NCBI GenBank assembly: GCA_016182965.1 | Contig: JACPFM010000054.1 | Location: forward strand, 7,318-39,530 | Origin: Deltaproteobacteria bacterium | GTDB lineage: Bacteria > Myxococcota_A > Polyangia > Polyangiales > JADJMO01 | DNA length: 32,213 nt | Reading direction: 5' to 3' | Shown here: positions 24,139 to 31,809 of the stretch, in pieces | How positions within the stretch are numbered: position 1 is the stretch's first letter | How the letters are laid out: each line of letters begins with the position of its first letter | Position numbers and translations under genes: made by a program | The notes under the pieces: model-generated | Told to the model about the DNA's origin: nothing | What the model saw: the letters and a program-made list of their open reading frames with translations, nothing else | The model's database searches: none

Positions 24139-25389
24139 ATGACGTCGAGCTCCTCCTCCTACGTCCCCGCGCGCGTGGTCGCAGACCTGCGCGCCCTCGC
24201 CGAGAACACCGGCGGCGCCGAAGGCAGTCGTCGACTCTGTTGGACGCCGGAGTGGCTGAAGGCGCGCGCGCAGTTCCGCGCGGCGCTCAGCGATTTGCCG
24301 GTCGAGATCGAGACCGACGAGGCGGGCAACCTCTGGGCGTACCTCCGCGGTGCACGCCCGGAGACCCTCGTCGTCGGCTCCCACCTCGACAGCGTGCCCA
24401 AGGGAGGTTGGCTCGACGGCGCGCTCGGCGTCATGGCCGGCGTCGAGCTGCTGCGCGCGTTGGCCGCCGAGGGCACGCCGCCGATCACCGTCGCCGTGGT
24501 CGACTGGGCCGACGAAGAGGGCGCGCGCTTCGGTCGCAGCCTCTTCGGCTCGGCGGCGGTCGTCGGCACGCTCGACGTCGAGGCGGCCAGGAGCCTCGTC
24601 GACAAGGAGGGCCACCGCCTCGATCAGACGGTGGCGGAGCACGGCGTCGATCTCGCGACCATCTGGCGCTCGAGCAGTCGGCTGCAGAACGTGAAGGCCT
24701 ACGTCGAGCTGCACATCGAGCAGGGGCCGATCCTCGAGTCGAAGGGCCTCGGCATCTGCACGGTCACCGGCACCAAGGGCATCGAGCGCGAGCGCCTGGT
24801 GTTCCGCGGTCAGGCCGCGCACGCGGGCACCATGCCGATGGAGATGCGCCGCGACACCCTCCTCGCCGTCTCCCGCTACGCGCTCGCCCTCGCCGAGATC
24901 GGCCGTCGTCACCAGGGCGTGACCACCACCGGTCATGTGCAGTGCTGGCCGGGCGTGGTCACCGCGGTGCCCGGCGAGACCCGCGTGACCATGGACATGC
25001 GGCACATCTCCGCCGAGTCGCTCGCCGCGATGTACGCCGAGATGAAGCAGGCGGCCCACGACGCTGCCGCCGCCGAGGGCTGCACGGTCGGCTTCGAGCC
25101 GATCTTCCGCATCCCGCCGATGCCCTTCCACCCCAAGCTCCTCGACGCGGCGCGCGCCAGCGTGAAGGAGGTCGAGGGTCACGACGTCGAGCTGCCGAGC
25201 GGCGCGCTCCATGACGCGAGCGAGATCGCGCGCGTGATCCCCACGGTGATGATCTTCGCCTCGTCGATCGGCGGCTTGAGCCACACCAAGGAGGAGGACA
25301 CGCCCGAGGCGCACCTCCGCATGGCCGCCGACGCGTTCCACCGCACCTGTCGCCGCGCGATGGCGCTCATCGCCGAGGGCGCGGTCTGA
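24139..25389 (+). CDS. M20-family Zn amidohydrolase (allantoate/N-carbamoyl-amino-acid type)
   Basis: A 416-residue cytoplasmic enzyme. The dinuclear metal-site motifs are visible: GSHLDSVPKGGWLDGALG (His and bridging Asp), VDWADEEGARFGRS (Glu pair), ELHIEQGPILE (His) and GLSHTKEEDT (last His). The insert domain between them carries the substrate-contact segment GQAAHAGTMPMEMRRD. The family hydrolyses N-carbamoyl-amino acids, allantoate or related ureido compounds and usually dimerises. The exact substrate cannot be chosen from sequence because no hydantoinase or purine-catabolism gene lies nearby. The start at ATG 24139 precedes ARVVADLRALAENTGG, as in relatives. It appears to be monocistronic. 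Confidence 0.88.
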   Translation: MTSSSSSYVPARVVADLRALAENTGGAEGSRRLCWTPEWLKARAQFRAALSDLPVEIETDEAGNLWAYLRGARPETLVVGSHLDSVPKGGWLDGALGVMAGVELLRALAAEGTPPITVAVVDWADEEGARFGRSLFGSAAVVGTLDVEAARSLVDKEGHRLDQTVAEHGVDLATIWRSSSRLQNVKAYVELHIEQGPILESKGLGICTVTGTKGIERERLVFRGQAAHAGTMPMEMRRDTLLAVSRYALALAEIGRRHQGVTTTGHVQCWPGVVTAVPGETRVTMDMRHISAESLAAMYAEMKQAAHDAAAAEGCTVGFEPIFRIPPMPFHPKLLDAARASVKEVEGHDVELPSGALHDASEIARVIPTVMIFASSIGGLSHTKEEDTPEAHLRMAADAFHRTCRRAMALIAEGAV

Positions 25390-25486
25390 GCCGGTCGGGC
25401 CGGAGTGTGCAGCGGGCGCCCGACGGCCGTCCCGAACATGGACGTTCCAGGGCCGGCGCGACCGATCGGCGGGCGCGAGCATCCGC

Positions 25487-25492
25487 GGAGGG
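25487..25492 (+). promoter_or_regulatory. Shine-Dalgarno sequence unusually close to the PAS-gene ATG
   Basis: GGAGGG abuts the ATG at 25493 with no spacer, which would be a poor arrangement. An in-frame TTG at 25508 would sit 15 bases away, which is rather far. The real start of the frameshifted sensor gene is therefore unclear. Confidence 0.4.
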
Positions 25493-26625
25493 ATGATCTC
25501 GGCCTCGTTGTTGGAGCAGATCCCCGACGGCCTCCTCCTCGTCGACGACGAAGGCCGCATCCGCTTCGCCAACCGGCGCGCCGAGGCGATCTTCGGGTAC
25601 CCGCGCGGCTCGATGGTCGGCACGCGCGTCGACGCGCTGCTGCCGGACGATCTCCGCGGCAGGCATCGCGAGCACCGGCAGGCCTACCTGGAGGCGCCGC
25701 AGTCACGGCCCATGGAGCAGCTGCGCGACGTCCGCGCGGTCCGGCGCGACGGCGCCGCGGTCACGCTGCAGATCAGCGCAAGGGCGAGGATGAAGCCACG
25801 ATGGCGGTCGTGCGCGACGTCTCCGCGCGGCCGACCGCCGACGAGCGCGCGCACATCTTCGAGGTCGCCGTCGGCGCGGCGGCGAACGGCATCGCCATCA
25901 CCGACGCCGCCGGCAACTTCGTCTACGTCAACGAGGCGTTCACGAAGCTGACCGGGTTCCGCGCGGAGGAGGTGATCGGCCAGTCCACGCGTCTCCTCAA
26001 GTCGGGCAGGCACGACGCGTCGTTCTATGGGCACCTGTGGGCGACGATCACCAGAGGCGACGTGTGGCACGGCGAGACGGTGAACCGCCGCAAGGACGGC
26101 TCGCTGTACGTCGAGGAGCAGACCATCGCGCCGGTCCGCGCCACCTCGGGCGCGATCACGCACTACGTCGCCATCAAGCACGACATCACCGCGCGGCGCT
26201 CGGCCGAGGAGGCGCTCCGCCGCCGCATTCGTGAGCTGTCGGTGCTCCACCGGCTCGCGGTCCTCTCGACCGAGGCCGTCGACGTGCAGACCTTCGCCAC
26301 GCGCCTCGCGATGACGTTGCGCGAGCACCTCGACCTCGTCGCGGTGGAGCTCGATGTCTCGGACCAGACGGCCAGCGTGTCGCCGACCGACGGCGCGCTG
26401 CCGTCGTTTCGCGCCGGTCCCGCGGCGCCCGCGAGCGGAGACACGCTGGTCTTTCCGCTCTGGGTCGCGGGTCGGAAGCTCGGCGAGTTGCGCGTCCGGG
26501 TTCGCCCCTACGACCTCGAGCGCCCGGAGCTCGAGCGGTTCCTCGAGACGTTCGCGACCCAGGCAGCGAGCGCGTTCTCGCGCGCCCTGCTGCAGGAAGA
26601 GGTGCGGCGACTCGAACGCCGGTAG
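25493..26625 (+). pseudogene. Frameshifted PAS-PAS-GAF sensor without output domain
   Basis: The first part (25493 to about 25780) encodes a PAS domain: SLLEQIPDGLLLVDDEGRIR, then ANRRAEAIFGYPRGSMVG and VRRDGAAVTLQIS. The homology then continues in another frame (KGEDEATMAVVRDVSARP), followed by a second PAS domain (GIAITDAAGNFVYVNEAF, TGFRAEEVIGQSTRLL, PAC part HYVAIKHDITARR). A GAF-like region follows (LHRLAVLSTEAVDVQTFATR) to the stop. Adding one base near 25779-25783 would join the two frames. There is no kinase, cyclase or other output domain. Sequence error or true frameshift cannot be told apart here. The 3' end is convergent with the next gene, only 3 bases away. Confidence 0.7.
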
Positions 26626-26628
26626 CCG

Positions 26629-27927
26629 TCAGAACGCGACGTGCACTTGCAGGCCCGACTGCACGCCGAAGTGTCCGCCGACGTCCTTGTTGCCGAACAG
26701 CCCCATGAGGCGCGTCTGCGCGTCGAAGCGGAAGAACTTCGTCTTGTACAGCTCGAAGCCGAGCGTGCCGCCGACGAGCATCTCGTCCTTCGCGCTGCCG
26801 TCGGTCGCGATACGCGCGTAGCCGAGCCGCCAGCCGATGTACGGGTTCATGAACGTACGACGTCCCGCGCCGAGGAAGTCCGAGTAGAACTCGCCGCCGA
26901 TGGTGACGAAGAACGCGTCGAGCCCCTGGCCCGGCGACGACATCCGTCGCATGCCGTCGACGTCGACGCTGAAGTAGCGCGACGCGGCGATCGAGAGGCC
27001 GAACCCGAGGAACCCGTAGTCGCCCTTGCTGCCGCGGAAGTCGGCGAAGTGCAGCGCGCGCGCACCGGGGTAGACCTTCGCCTTGGGATCGAAGGTGGGC
27101 GTGGTGTCGGCCTGCTGGGTGAACAGCGTGAGGTAGATGGTCGCCCGCGCCGCGCGATCCTTCATGAAGCGCAGGTCGCCCTTGACGCGATCGATCTCGC
27201 CGCGGATGCGGGTCATCTCGCGCTCGATCTGGAGGATCGAGTTGACGTCGTGCGCCTTGGCGAGGATCTCCTCGTAGCGCTTCAGGGTGACCATCAGGTT
27301 GTTGAGGTAGATCTGCGCGTCGTGGAACTCCTTGCCGATGTCGCGCGCGGTCACCTGCCGGTTGCGCACGATGCCGATGCCGCCGATCTCGTCGAGGAAC
27401 TTCTCGGAGCCGCGTGAGGGCACTCGCATCGTGAACGAAGCGGCCGACGATCCGGACTGGTCGTTGACCGTGTCGGAGACCACCTGGCCGCCGTGCTTCT
27501 TCACGATCTCGCGGACCTTGGCGGCGGCGTCGCCGACCTTCTCGACCTCGATCGAGATGCGCGCCTCGATGTCGAACATCTCCTGCGCGTTCGGTTGAGG
27601 CTCGACGGCCGAGGGCGCGGCGGCCGCCGGCGTCGGGGCCGATCCGCCGCCCGAGGTGTCGCTGGTCGACACGGTCACGACCTCGGAGACGGACTCTTCC
27701 TTGGCGACGCTCTTGTCGTAGTCGCCGCTGGCTGGCGCCGGCGCGCCGCCGTAGACCGCGCCTGTCGCCGCGCCCGCGCTGCCCGGCACGCTCGTCGGCC
27801 CGTAGCTCGGGTAGGACGGCGGCGGAGGCGCGGACGCAGCCTGCACGCGCGCGACGCCGGCGCTCCGGCTGGCGCTGCACGCCTGGAGGACGAGGAGGAA
27901 GGCAAGCGAGTAGATCGAGCGGCGCAT
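26629..27927 (-). CDS. DUF4349-type lipoprotein with barrel-like C-terminal part
   Basis: A 432-residue protein with a lipobox at Cys17 (LQAC). A Ser/Pro/Gly/Ala-rich linker runs to about 115. A DUF4349 region follows (about 118-290): EARISIEVEKVGDAAAKVRE, FTMRVPSRGSEKFLDEI and a coiled-coil (ILQIEREMTRIRGEIDRVKG) ending RATIYLTL. From about 300 the chain is beta-rich with alternating aromatic residues (GDYGFLGFGLSIAASRYFSV, NPYIGWRLGYARIATDG, TLGFELYKTKFFRFDAQTR) and ends HVAF, typical of outer-membrane beta strands. Most DUF4349 proteins I recall end in a membrane helix instead, so the C-terminal part is unusual. GGAGGA with a 4-base spacer supports the ATG at 27927. Confidence 0.78.
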   Translation of the reverse strand: MRRSIYSLAFLLVLQACSASRSAGVARVQAASAPPPPSYPSYGPTSVPGSAGAATGAVYGGAPAPASGDYDKSVAKEESVSEVVTVSTSDTSGGGSAPTPAAAAPSAVEPQPNAQEMFDIEARISIEVEKVGDAAAKVREIVKKHGGQVVSDTVNDQSGSSAASFTMRVPSRGSEKFLDEIGGIGIVRNRQVTARDIGKEFHDAQIYLNNLMVTLKRYEEILAKAHDVNSILQIEREMTRIRGEIDRVKGDLRFMKDRAARATIYLTLFTQQADTTPTFDPKAKVYPGARALHFADFRGSKGDYGFLGFGLSIAASRYFSVDVDGMRRMSSPGQGLDAFFVTIGGEFYSDFLGAGRRTFMNPYIGWRLGYARIATDGSAKDEMLVGGTLGFELYKTKFFRFDAQTRLMGLFGNKDVGGHFGVQSGLQVHVAF

Positions 27928-28060
27928 GGGGTCCTCCAAAGCCACCGACCGCGGGCGGTCGGTCTTTGTCGCGGAGAAACGGAGCCGGAGCCCCGACCTT
28001 ACACCTGCCCTCACCTTGGAGTTTGCCGATTGTCGCCGCCGTCGGTCATGCTGGGTGGGC

Positions 28061-28477
28061 GTGCGCTCCGCCCCGTGGGTCCTGCTCTTGTTGGTCGGCG
28101 GCTGTCGCGAGCGCGCCGTGGAGATCAAGGCGGCCCCAGAGCGCGAGCTCCCGCGCGAGCAGCCGGCCCCGGCGCCGAGCGCGATCGTCACGACGCTGGT
28201 CGGCCACGTAGGCGAGGAGGTGACGATCACCGGCACGGTGGTCGCGAAGCCGAGACCGCGCCTTGCCGCGTCGCGTCCGGGCAAGTCGCCGGTCTTCGTC
28301 GAGGTGGAGGGGTCACACCTCGAGATCGCGGCGCACGTCGCGACGCTCCCGCACTGCTCAGGCCCCCTGTACCTGACGGGTCGTGTCGTGGTCGCCGTCG
28401 GCATGGCAAAGGAGGGCTCGACCGAAGGTGCGTATGCGGAGCCGCAGCTCGACGTCGATCGATGGCACTGCCGCTGA
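28061..28477 (+). CDS. Small lipoprotein with possible OB-like fold
   Basis: A 138-residue protein from GTG 28061, chosen because it directly precedes the signal peptide WVLLLLVGGC (Cys15); a GTG at 28055 is also possible. After a Pro/Glu-rich spacer the core reads TLVGHVGEEVTITGTVVAKP, VFVEVEGSHLEIAAHV and LYLTGRVVVAVGM. The strand order is compatible with a small OB-type barrel as in nucleic-acid-binding or BOF-like periplasmic proteins. Cys residues in the core (PHCSGPLY) and at the end (WHCR) could form a disulfide. The function is unknown. It lies 23 bases before the J-domain gene and may be cotranscribed with it. Confidence 0.6.
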   Translation: MRSAPWVLLLLVGGCRERAVEIKAAPERELPREQPAPAPSAIVTTLVGHVGEEVTITGTVVAKPRPRLAASRPGKSPVFVEVEGSHLEIAAHVATLPHCSGPLYLTGRVVVAVGMAKEGSTEGAYAEPQLDVDRWHCR

Positions 28478-28500
28478 TACCCGGTGCTAGGGTTCGATCG

Positions 28501-29679
28501 ATGTCCGAAGACATCGATCTCGACCCGGGGCTGCGCCGGGAGATCGACTCGACGAGCTCCCGGCTCGACGAGCTGGACCACTACGCCCTGCTCGGCGTGT
28601 CGCGCGACGCCGATCGCAAGGCCATCAAATCGGCCTATTACGGCCACGCGGCCCGCATCCATCCCGATCGCCACTTCGGCAAGCGCCTCGGTCCGTACAA
28701 GGCGAAGATGGAGGTGCTCTTCGGGCGCATGACCATCGCCCACGACACGCTCGCCAATCCGCAGAAGCGGGCGCCCTACGACGCCTACCTCACCGAGCGC
28801 GAACGCATCGCCGCGTTCGAGCGCGCGCTCTCGACCGAGACCGGCGACGACCGCGCCGCTCCCGCTCCGCGCAGCGAGGTCGTGATCGGCGCTGCGCCAC
28901 CGACCACGACGACACGCCCCGTCGCGCAGACCGTCCCCACCCCGCCGGCGCAACCGCTGTCGCCCGAGGCGGAGCGTCTCCGGCGCGAGGCGCTCGCGCG
29001 TCGCCTGCTCGGCTCGAAGGGCGGGTCGCACGGCAGCGGCGCGCCGCCCGTGCGAACGTCGTCGGTCCCATCGATGCCCGCGGCGTCGCCCAACGCGCGG
29101 CCGACGCCCTCCCCCACCGGGTCGGGCGTGCGCCCAGCGTACTCGTCGATACCCACGCCCACACCGCGGCAGCTCGGCGTCGACGCGATCGTCGCCTCCG
29201 CGCGCAACGCCGCGGCCGCCGGCGACTGGGTCAACGCGTCCACCCGCATGCGCCTCGCGGCCAAGCTCGATCCCGCGCTCGCGGGCGAGGCCGAGGAGCT
29301 GCGCCGCCGCGCGCTCGGCGCGATGGCCGACGCCTACGTGAAGCAGGCGCAGTACGAGGAGCTGGAGCAGCGCTGGGTCCCGGCGGCGATCTCCTGGAGC
29401 AAGGCCGCCGAGGCGCGTCCGAACGATCCGCACGTCGCCGAGCGCGCGGCCAACGCGCTGCGCCTCGCCGGCGGCGATCTGCACAAGGCGGCGCGCTTCG
29501 CCGAGACGGCGGCGCGGCTGCTCCCCGACGATCCGCGCGCGCGCCTGACGCTGGCCGAGGTCTACTTCGACGCCGGCCTGGTCCGGCGCGCGCGAAGCGA
29601 GCTCGACGCGGTGCTCCGCGCCCTCCCCAGCGAGCCGCGCGCGCGGCGCCTCGACGACGAGCTGAAGCGGCGCGCTTGA
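28501..29679 (+). CDS. J-domain protein with TPR-like C-terminus
   Basis: A 392-residue protein. The J domain (about 26-98) has HYALLGVSRDADRKAIKSAY, the HPD motif at 54-56 (ARIHPDRHFG) and NPQKRAPYDAYL. A long Pro/Ser/Thr/Ala-rich linker runs to about 235 (for example PTPSPTGSGVRPAYS). The rest is helical, with TPR-like repeats such as AAAAGDWVNASTRMRLAAKL, AAISWSKAAEARPNDPHVAE and ARLTLAEVYFDAGLVRRARS. J domains stimulate DnaK-type ATPases. With a TPR end, this is probably a dedicated recruiter rather than a general DnaJ, since it lacks the Gly/Phe and zinc regions. Its TGA overlaps the ATG of the next gene (TGATG). Confidence 0.85.
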   Translation: MSEDIDLDPGLRREIDSTSSRLDELDHYALLGVSRDADRKAIKSAYYGHAARIHPDRHFGKRLGPYKAKMEVLFGRMTIAHDTLANPQKRAPYDAYLTERERIAAFERALSTETGDDRAAPAPRSEVVIGAAPPTTTTRPVAQTVPTPPAQPLSPEAERLRREALARRLLGSKGGSHGSGAPPVRTSSVPSMPAASPNARPTPSPTGSGVRPAYSSIPTPTPRQLGVDAIVASARNAAAAGDWVNASTRMRLAAKLDPALAGEAEELRRRALGAMADAYVKQAQYEELEQRWVPAAISWSKAAEARPNDPHVAERAANALRLAGGDLHKAARFAETAARLLPDDPRARLTLAEVYFDAGLVRRARSELDAVLRALPSEPRARRLDDELKRRA

Positions 29680-30719
29680 TGACGATGCGAGCAGCGGTCG
29701 TCGCCCTCTCCGGCGCAGGTCTCATCGCGTGCGCCTCCTCGGCGAGCACGACGCTCGCGCCGGACGCGGGCGGCGACGCCACCTCTGACGTGCGCGACGC
29801 GCGCGACGCCGGCGGCGTCCGCGAAGATCCGCCTCCGCCGCCGGTGCCGCCGACGCTGGCCGAGACGGGCCTCTACGAGGACTTCGCCGCGAAGCGGCTG
29901 TCCAAGGGCGTCGTCGCGTTCGACGTGCGCTGGCCGCTGTGGTCCGACGGCGCCGAGAAGCAGCGCTACCTCTACGTCCCTGCCGGCAAGACGATCGACA
30001 TCGCCGACCCGGATCACTGGGCGTTTCCCGCCGGCACCAAGGCGTGGAAGGAGTTCCGCGTCGGCGGCAAGCTGATCGAGACGCGCTACGTCGAGAAGAC
30101 CGGCGAGCCGCCGATCGGCTGGCGGTACGTCGCCTACGCGTGGAGCGAAGATCAGGCGACCGCCGTCGCCGCGCCGGGAGGCGTGCGCGACGCCCTCGGC
30201 ACGACCCACGACATCCCCGACCAGGCCGCGTGCGAGCAGTGCCACAGCGGCACCCGCGACGGGATCATCGGCGTCGGCAACGTGCAGTTGAGCGACGGCA
30301 AGACCCTCGCGAGCTTCACGAGCCTCGGGCTCCTCCCGGCCGTCCCCGCGGAGTACCGGGTCCCCGGCACGGGCGTGGTGCAGGAGGTCCTCGGCTACCT
30401 CCACGGCAACTGCGGCTACTGCCACTCCGACGTCGGCCGCTGGTCGACGGCGCGCGGTGTCCGCCTGCGATTGCTCTTCGCGATCAGCGATCCGGCGAAG
30501 ACGCCGACCTACCTCACCACCATCAACGTGCCGATGTCGCACAGCGACACCGACGGCGAGCCCTTCATCGGCGTCGTGCCCGGCGATCCGAGCCGCAGCC
30601 ACCTCTACCAGCGCATCACCAAGCGCGATTTCTGGGCGATGCCGCCGGTCGGCAGCGAGGTGGTCGACGAGGTCGCTGCCGCCAAGGTCAAGAGCTGGAT
30701 CGAGGGCCTGCCCCGGTGA
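29679..30719 (+). CDS. Exported di-heme c-type lipoprotein (TIGR03806-like)
   Basis: A 346-residue protein with a lipobox at Cys18 (LIAC) and an Asp/Pro-rich linker. The chain continues with the family-type LYEDFAAKRLSKGVVAFDVR, PLWSDGAEKQRYLYVPAGK and TRYVEKTG. Two c-type heme motifs are visible: CEQCH (185-189) and CGYCH (245-249, in YLHGNCGYCHSDVG). Met321 in WAMPP is a candidate distal ligand. The layout suggests an outer-membrane-attached electron-transfer protein; the partner is unknown. The ATG shares one base with the stop of the J-domain gene, so translation is probably coupled. An ATG at 29685 is an alternative start two codons later. Confidence 0.8.
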   Translation: MTMRAAVVALSGAGLIACASSASTTLAPDAGGDATSDVRDARDAGGVREDPPPPPVPPTLAETGLYEDFAAKRLSKGVVAFDVRWPLWSDGAEKQRYLYVPAGKTIDIADPDHWAFPAGTKAWKEFRVGGKLIETRYVEKTGEPPIGWRYVAYAWSEDQATAVAAPGGVRDALGTTHDIPDQAACEQCHSGTRDGIIGVGNVQLSDGKTLASFTSLGLLPAVPAEYRVPGTGVVQEVLGYLHGNCGYCHSDVGRWSTARGVRLRLLFAISDPAKTPTYLTTINVPMSHSDTDGEPFIGVVPGDPSRSHLYQRITKRDFWAMPPVGSEVVDEVAAAKVKSWIEGLPR

Positions 30720-30723
30720 AGTG

Positions 30724-30779
30724 AGTCGTCAGTCGTCAGTCGTCAGTCGTCAGTCGTCAGTGGTCAGTCGTCAGTGTGC
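30724..30779. repeat. Heptanucleotide tandem repeat (AGTCGTC) x about 8
   Basis: Units of 7 bases follow one another: five exact AGTCGTC, one AGTGGTC, one exact, then a degenerate AGTGTGC. The array begins four bases after the stop of the di-heme gene. A period of 7 would break any reading frame on slippage, which fits its place outside genes. Confidence 0.85.
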
Positions 30780-30794
30780 ATCTCTCGCCGGCGT

Positions 30795-30901
30795 GGTCGA
30801 AGGTCGAAAGGTCGAGGGTCGAACCAGGGGCGGAGCCCCGGAAACCCCGTGGAAATGGGCTCTCGATTCAACCTTCGACCTTCGACCTTCGACCTTCGAC
30901 C
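30795..30901. repeat. Hairpin with arms made of GGTCGAA heptamers
   Basis: The left arm (30795-30825) has four GGTCGAR copies with one inserted A. The right arm (30867-30901) has five TTCRACC copies, the reverse complement. The loop of about 40 bases includes a small GGGGC-GGA-GCCCC stem. It lies between two convergent genes and could end both transcripts. Confidence 0.75.
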
Positions 30902-30949
30902 AGGGAACCGTGCCGGTCCGATGTCCCACGGCCCCTCGGTCGTCGGTCG

Positions 30950-31696
30950 TCACTGCGAGGGGTACTTGGGGATCACCGGCGGCGGCCACACCGGGTGCAG
31001 CGAGCGTGCGCTCTCCGGATCGAAGGTCCAGATGCCGAGCCCGCCGCGTCGCACCGCCATCGCGAACGGCTGCCGCTCCTTGAAATCGAACTTCGCCGCC
31101 GCCTCGATCGCGCCGACCGTGCGGCCGTCCGGGAGCGTGCAGGCGAGGTGCGCGCTGGCGCGGGCGCCGCCACGCTTGGCGTACGTGAAGCGCGACACCT
31201 CGCAGACGACCGACACGGGGGGACCCGCCATCGCCGAGTTGAGGATCATCGTCACGATGTAGACGAGCGCGATGAACGAGAACGTCCCGAAGAGGAAGAC
31301 GCCGAGCCAGCGACCGAGGGCCTCACCGGGCAGGCGGTGCGCGAACAGCCGCTGCGCGAAGGTCGCGAGCAGCGCGCCGCCGACGATGGCGATCGCGCCG
31401 ATCGGGACGACGTGACCGTGCTCGAAGGTGAAAGTGCGCGCCGACAGCGTGATGGCCATGAGCACGCAGCCGCCGCCCGACAACAGCGCGATCCACACCG
31501 CGCGCGTCCCGCGCTCCTCCGCCTCCTCGACGGCGCGCCGCGCGGCGCGGAACTCCTCGTGCGCGGAGCTCGTCGAAGCCGGTCCCGGACCGGCCCGGTA
31601 GGTCTGCTCGGCCCTCGCGCAGAAGGGGCAACCAGGCAGCGTCGGGTTGTAGAGGCGCCCGCAGGTCGCGCACCGGATCGGCTGCTGCTTGCCCAC
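30950..31696 (-). CDS. Zinc-ribbon membrane protein, unknown function
   Basis: From GTG 31696 it is 248 residues, starting GKQQPIRCATCGRLYN; GTG 31711 would add five residues. The zinc ribbon is CATC..(~12)..CPFC near the N-terminus. An Arg/Glu-rich helix (FRAARRAVEEAEERGTR) follows, then three transmembrane helices (VWIALLSGGGCVLMAITL, VVPIGAIAIVGGALLATFA and LGVFLFGTFSFIALVYIVTM). The C-terminal domain of about 75 residues (SVVCEVSRFTYAKRGGARAS to the end) is beta-rich. I do not recognise the family. No Shine-Dalgarno sequence is clear at either start. The frame is open far upstream, but that part carries a transposase-like remnant and low-quality sequence, so I exclude it. Confidence 0.65.
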   Translation of the reverse strand: MGKQQPIRCATCGRLYNPTLPGCPFCARAEQTYRAGPGPASTSSAHEEFRAARRAVEEAEERGTRAVWIALLSGGGCVLMAITLSARTFTFEHGHVVPIGAIAIVGGALLATFAQRLFAHRLPGEALGRWLGVFLFGTFSFIALVYIVTMILNSAMAGPPVSVVCEVSRFTYAKRGGARASAHLACTLPDGRTVGAIEAAAKFDFKERQPFAMAVRRGGLGIWTFDPESARSLHPVWPPPVIPKYPSQ

Positions 31697-31756
31697 GAAG
31701 GGAGCGTACACCGCTCGGGAAGGGGAGCGGGCAGCTGCAGCGAGCCGAATGAGAAC

Positions 31757-31809
31757 CCCCGGGATGAATCCCGGGGCACCGAAAGCTTCGTAAGCCTGCT
31801 TCGCAGGCT
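31757..31809. repeat. Two adjacent REP-like hairpins
   Basis: Hairpin one: CCCCGGGAT-GA-ATCCCGGGG at 31757-31776, a perfect 9-bp stem. Hairpin two: AGCCTGC-TTC-GCAGGCT at 31793-31809, a 7-bp stem. Between them is GAAAGCTTCG. Such paired hairpins resemble REP elements that go with Y1 (RAYT) transposases, and a probable remnant of one lies 150 bases away. Confidence 0.65.

Noticed and set aside
30724..30901. Heptamer arrays as a CRISPR
   Set aside because: The repeat unit is 7 bases with no spacers, and there are no cas genes.
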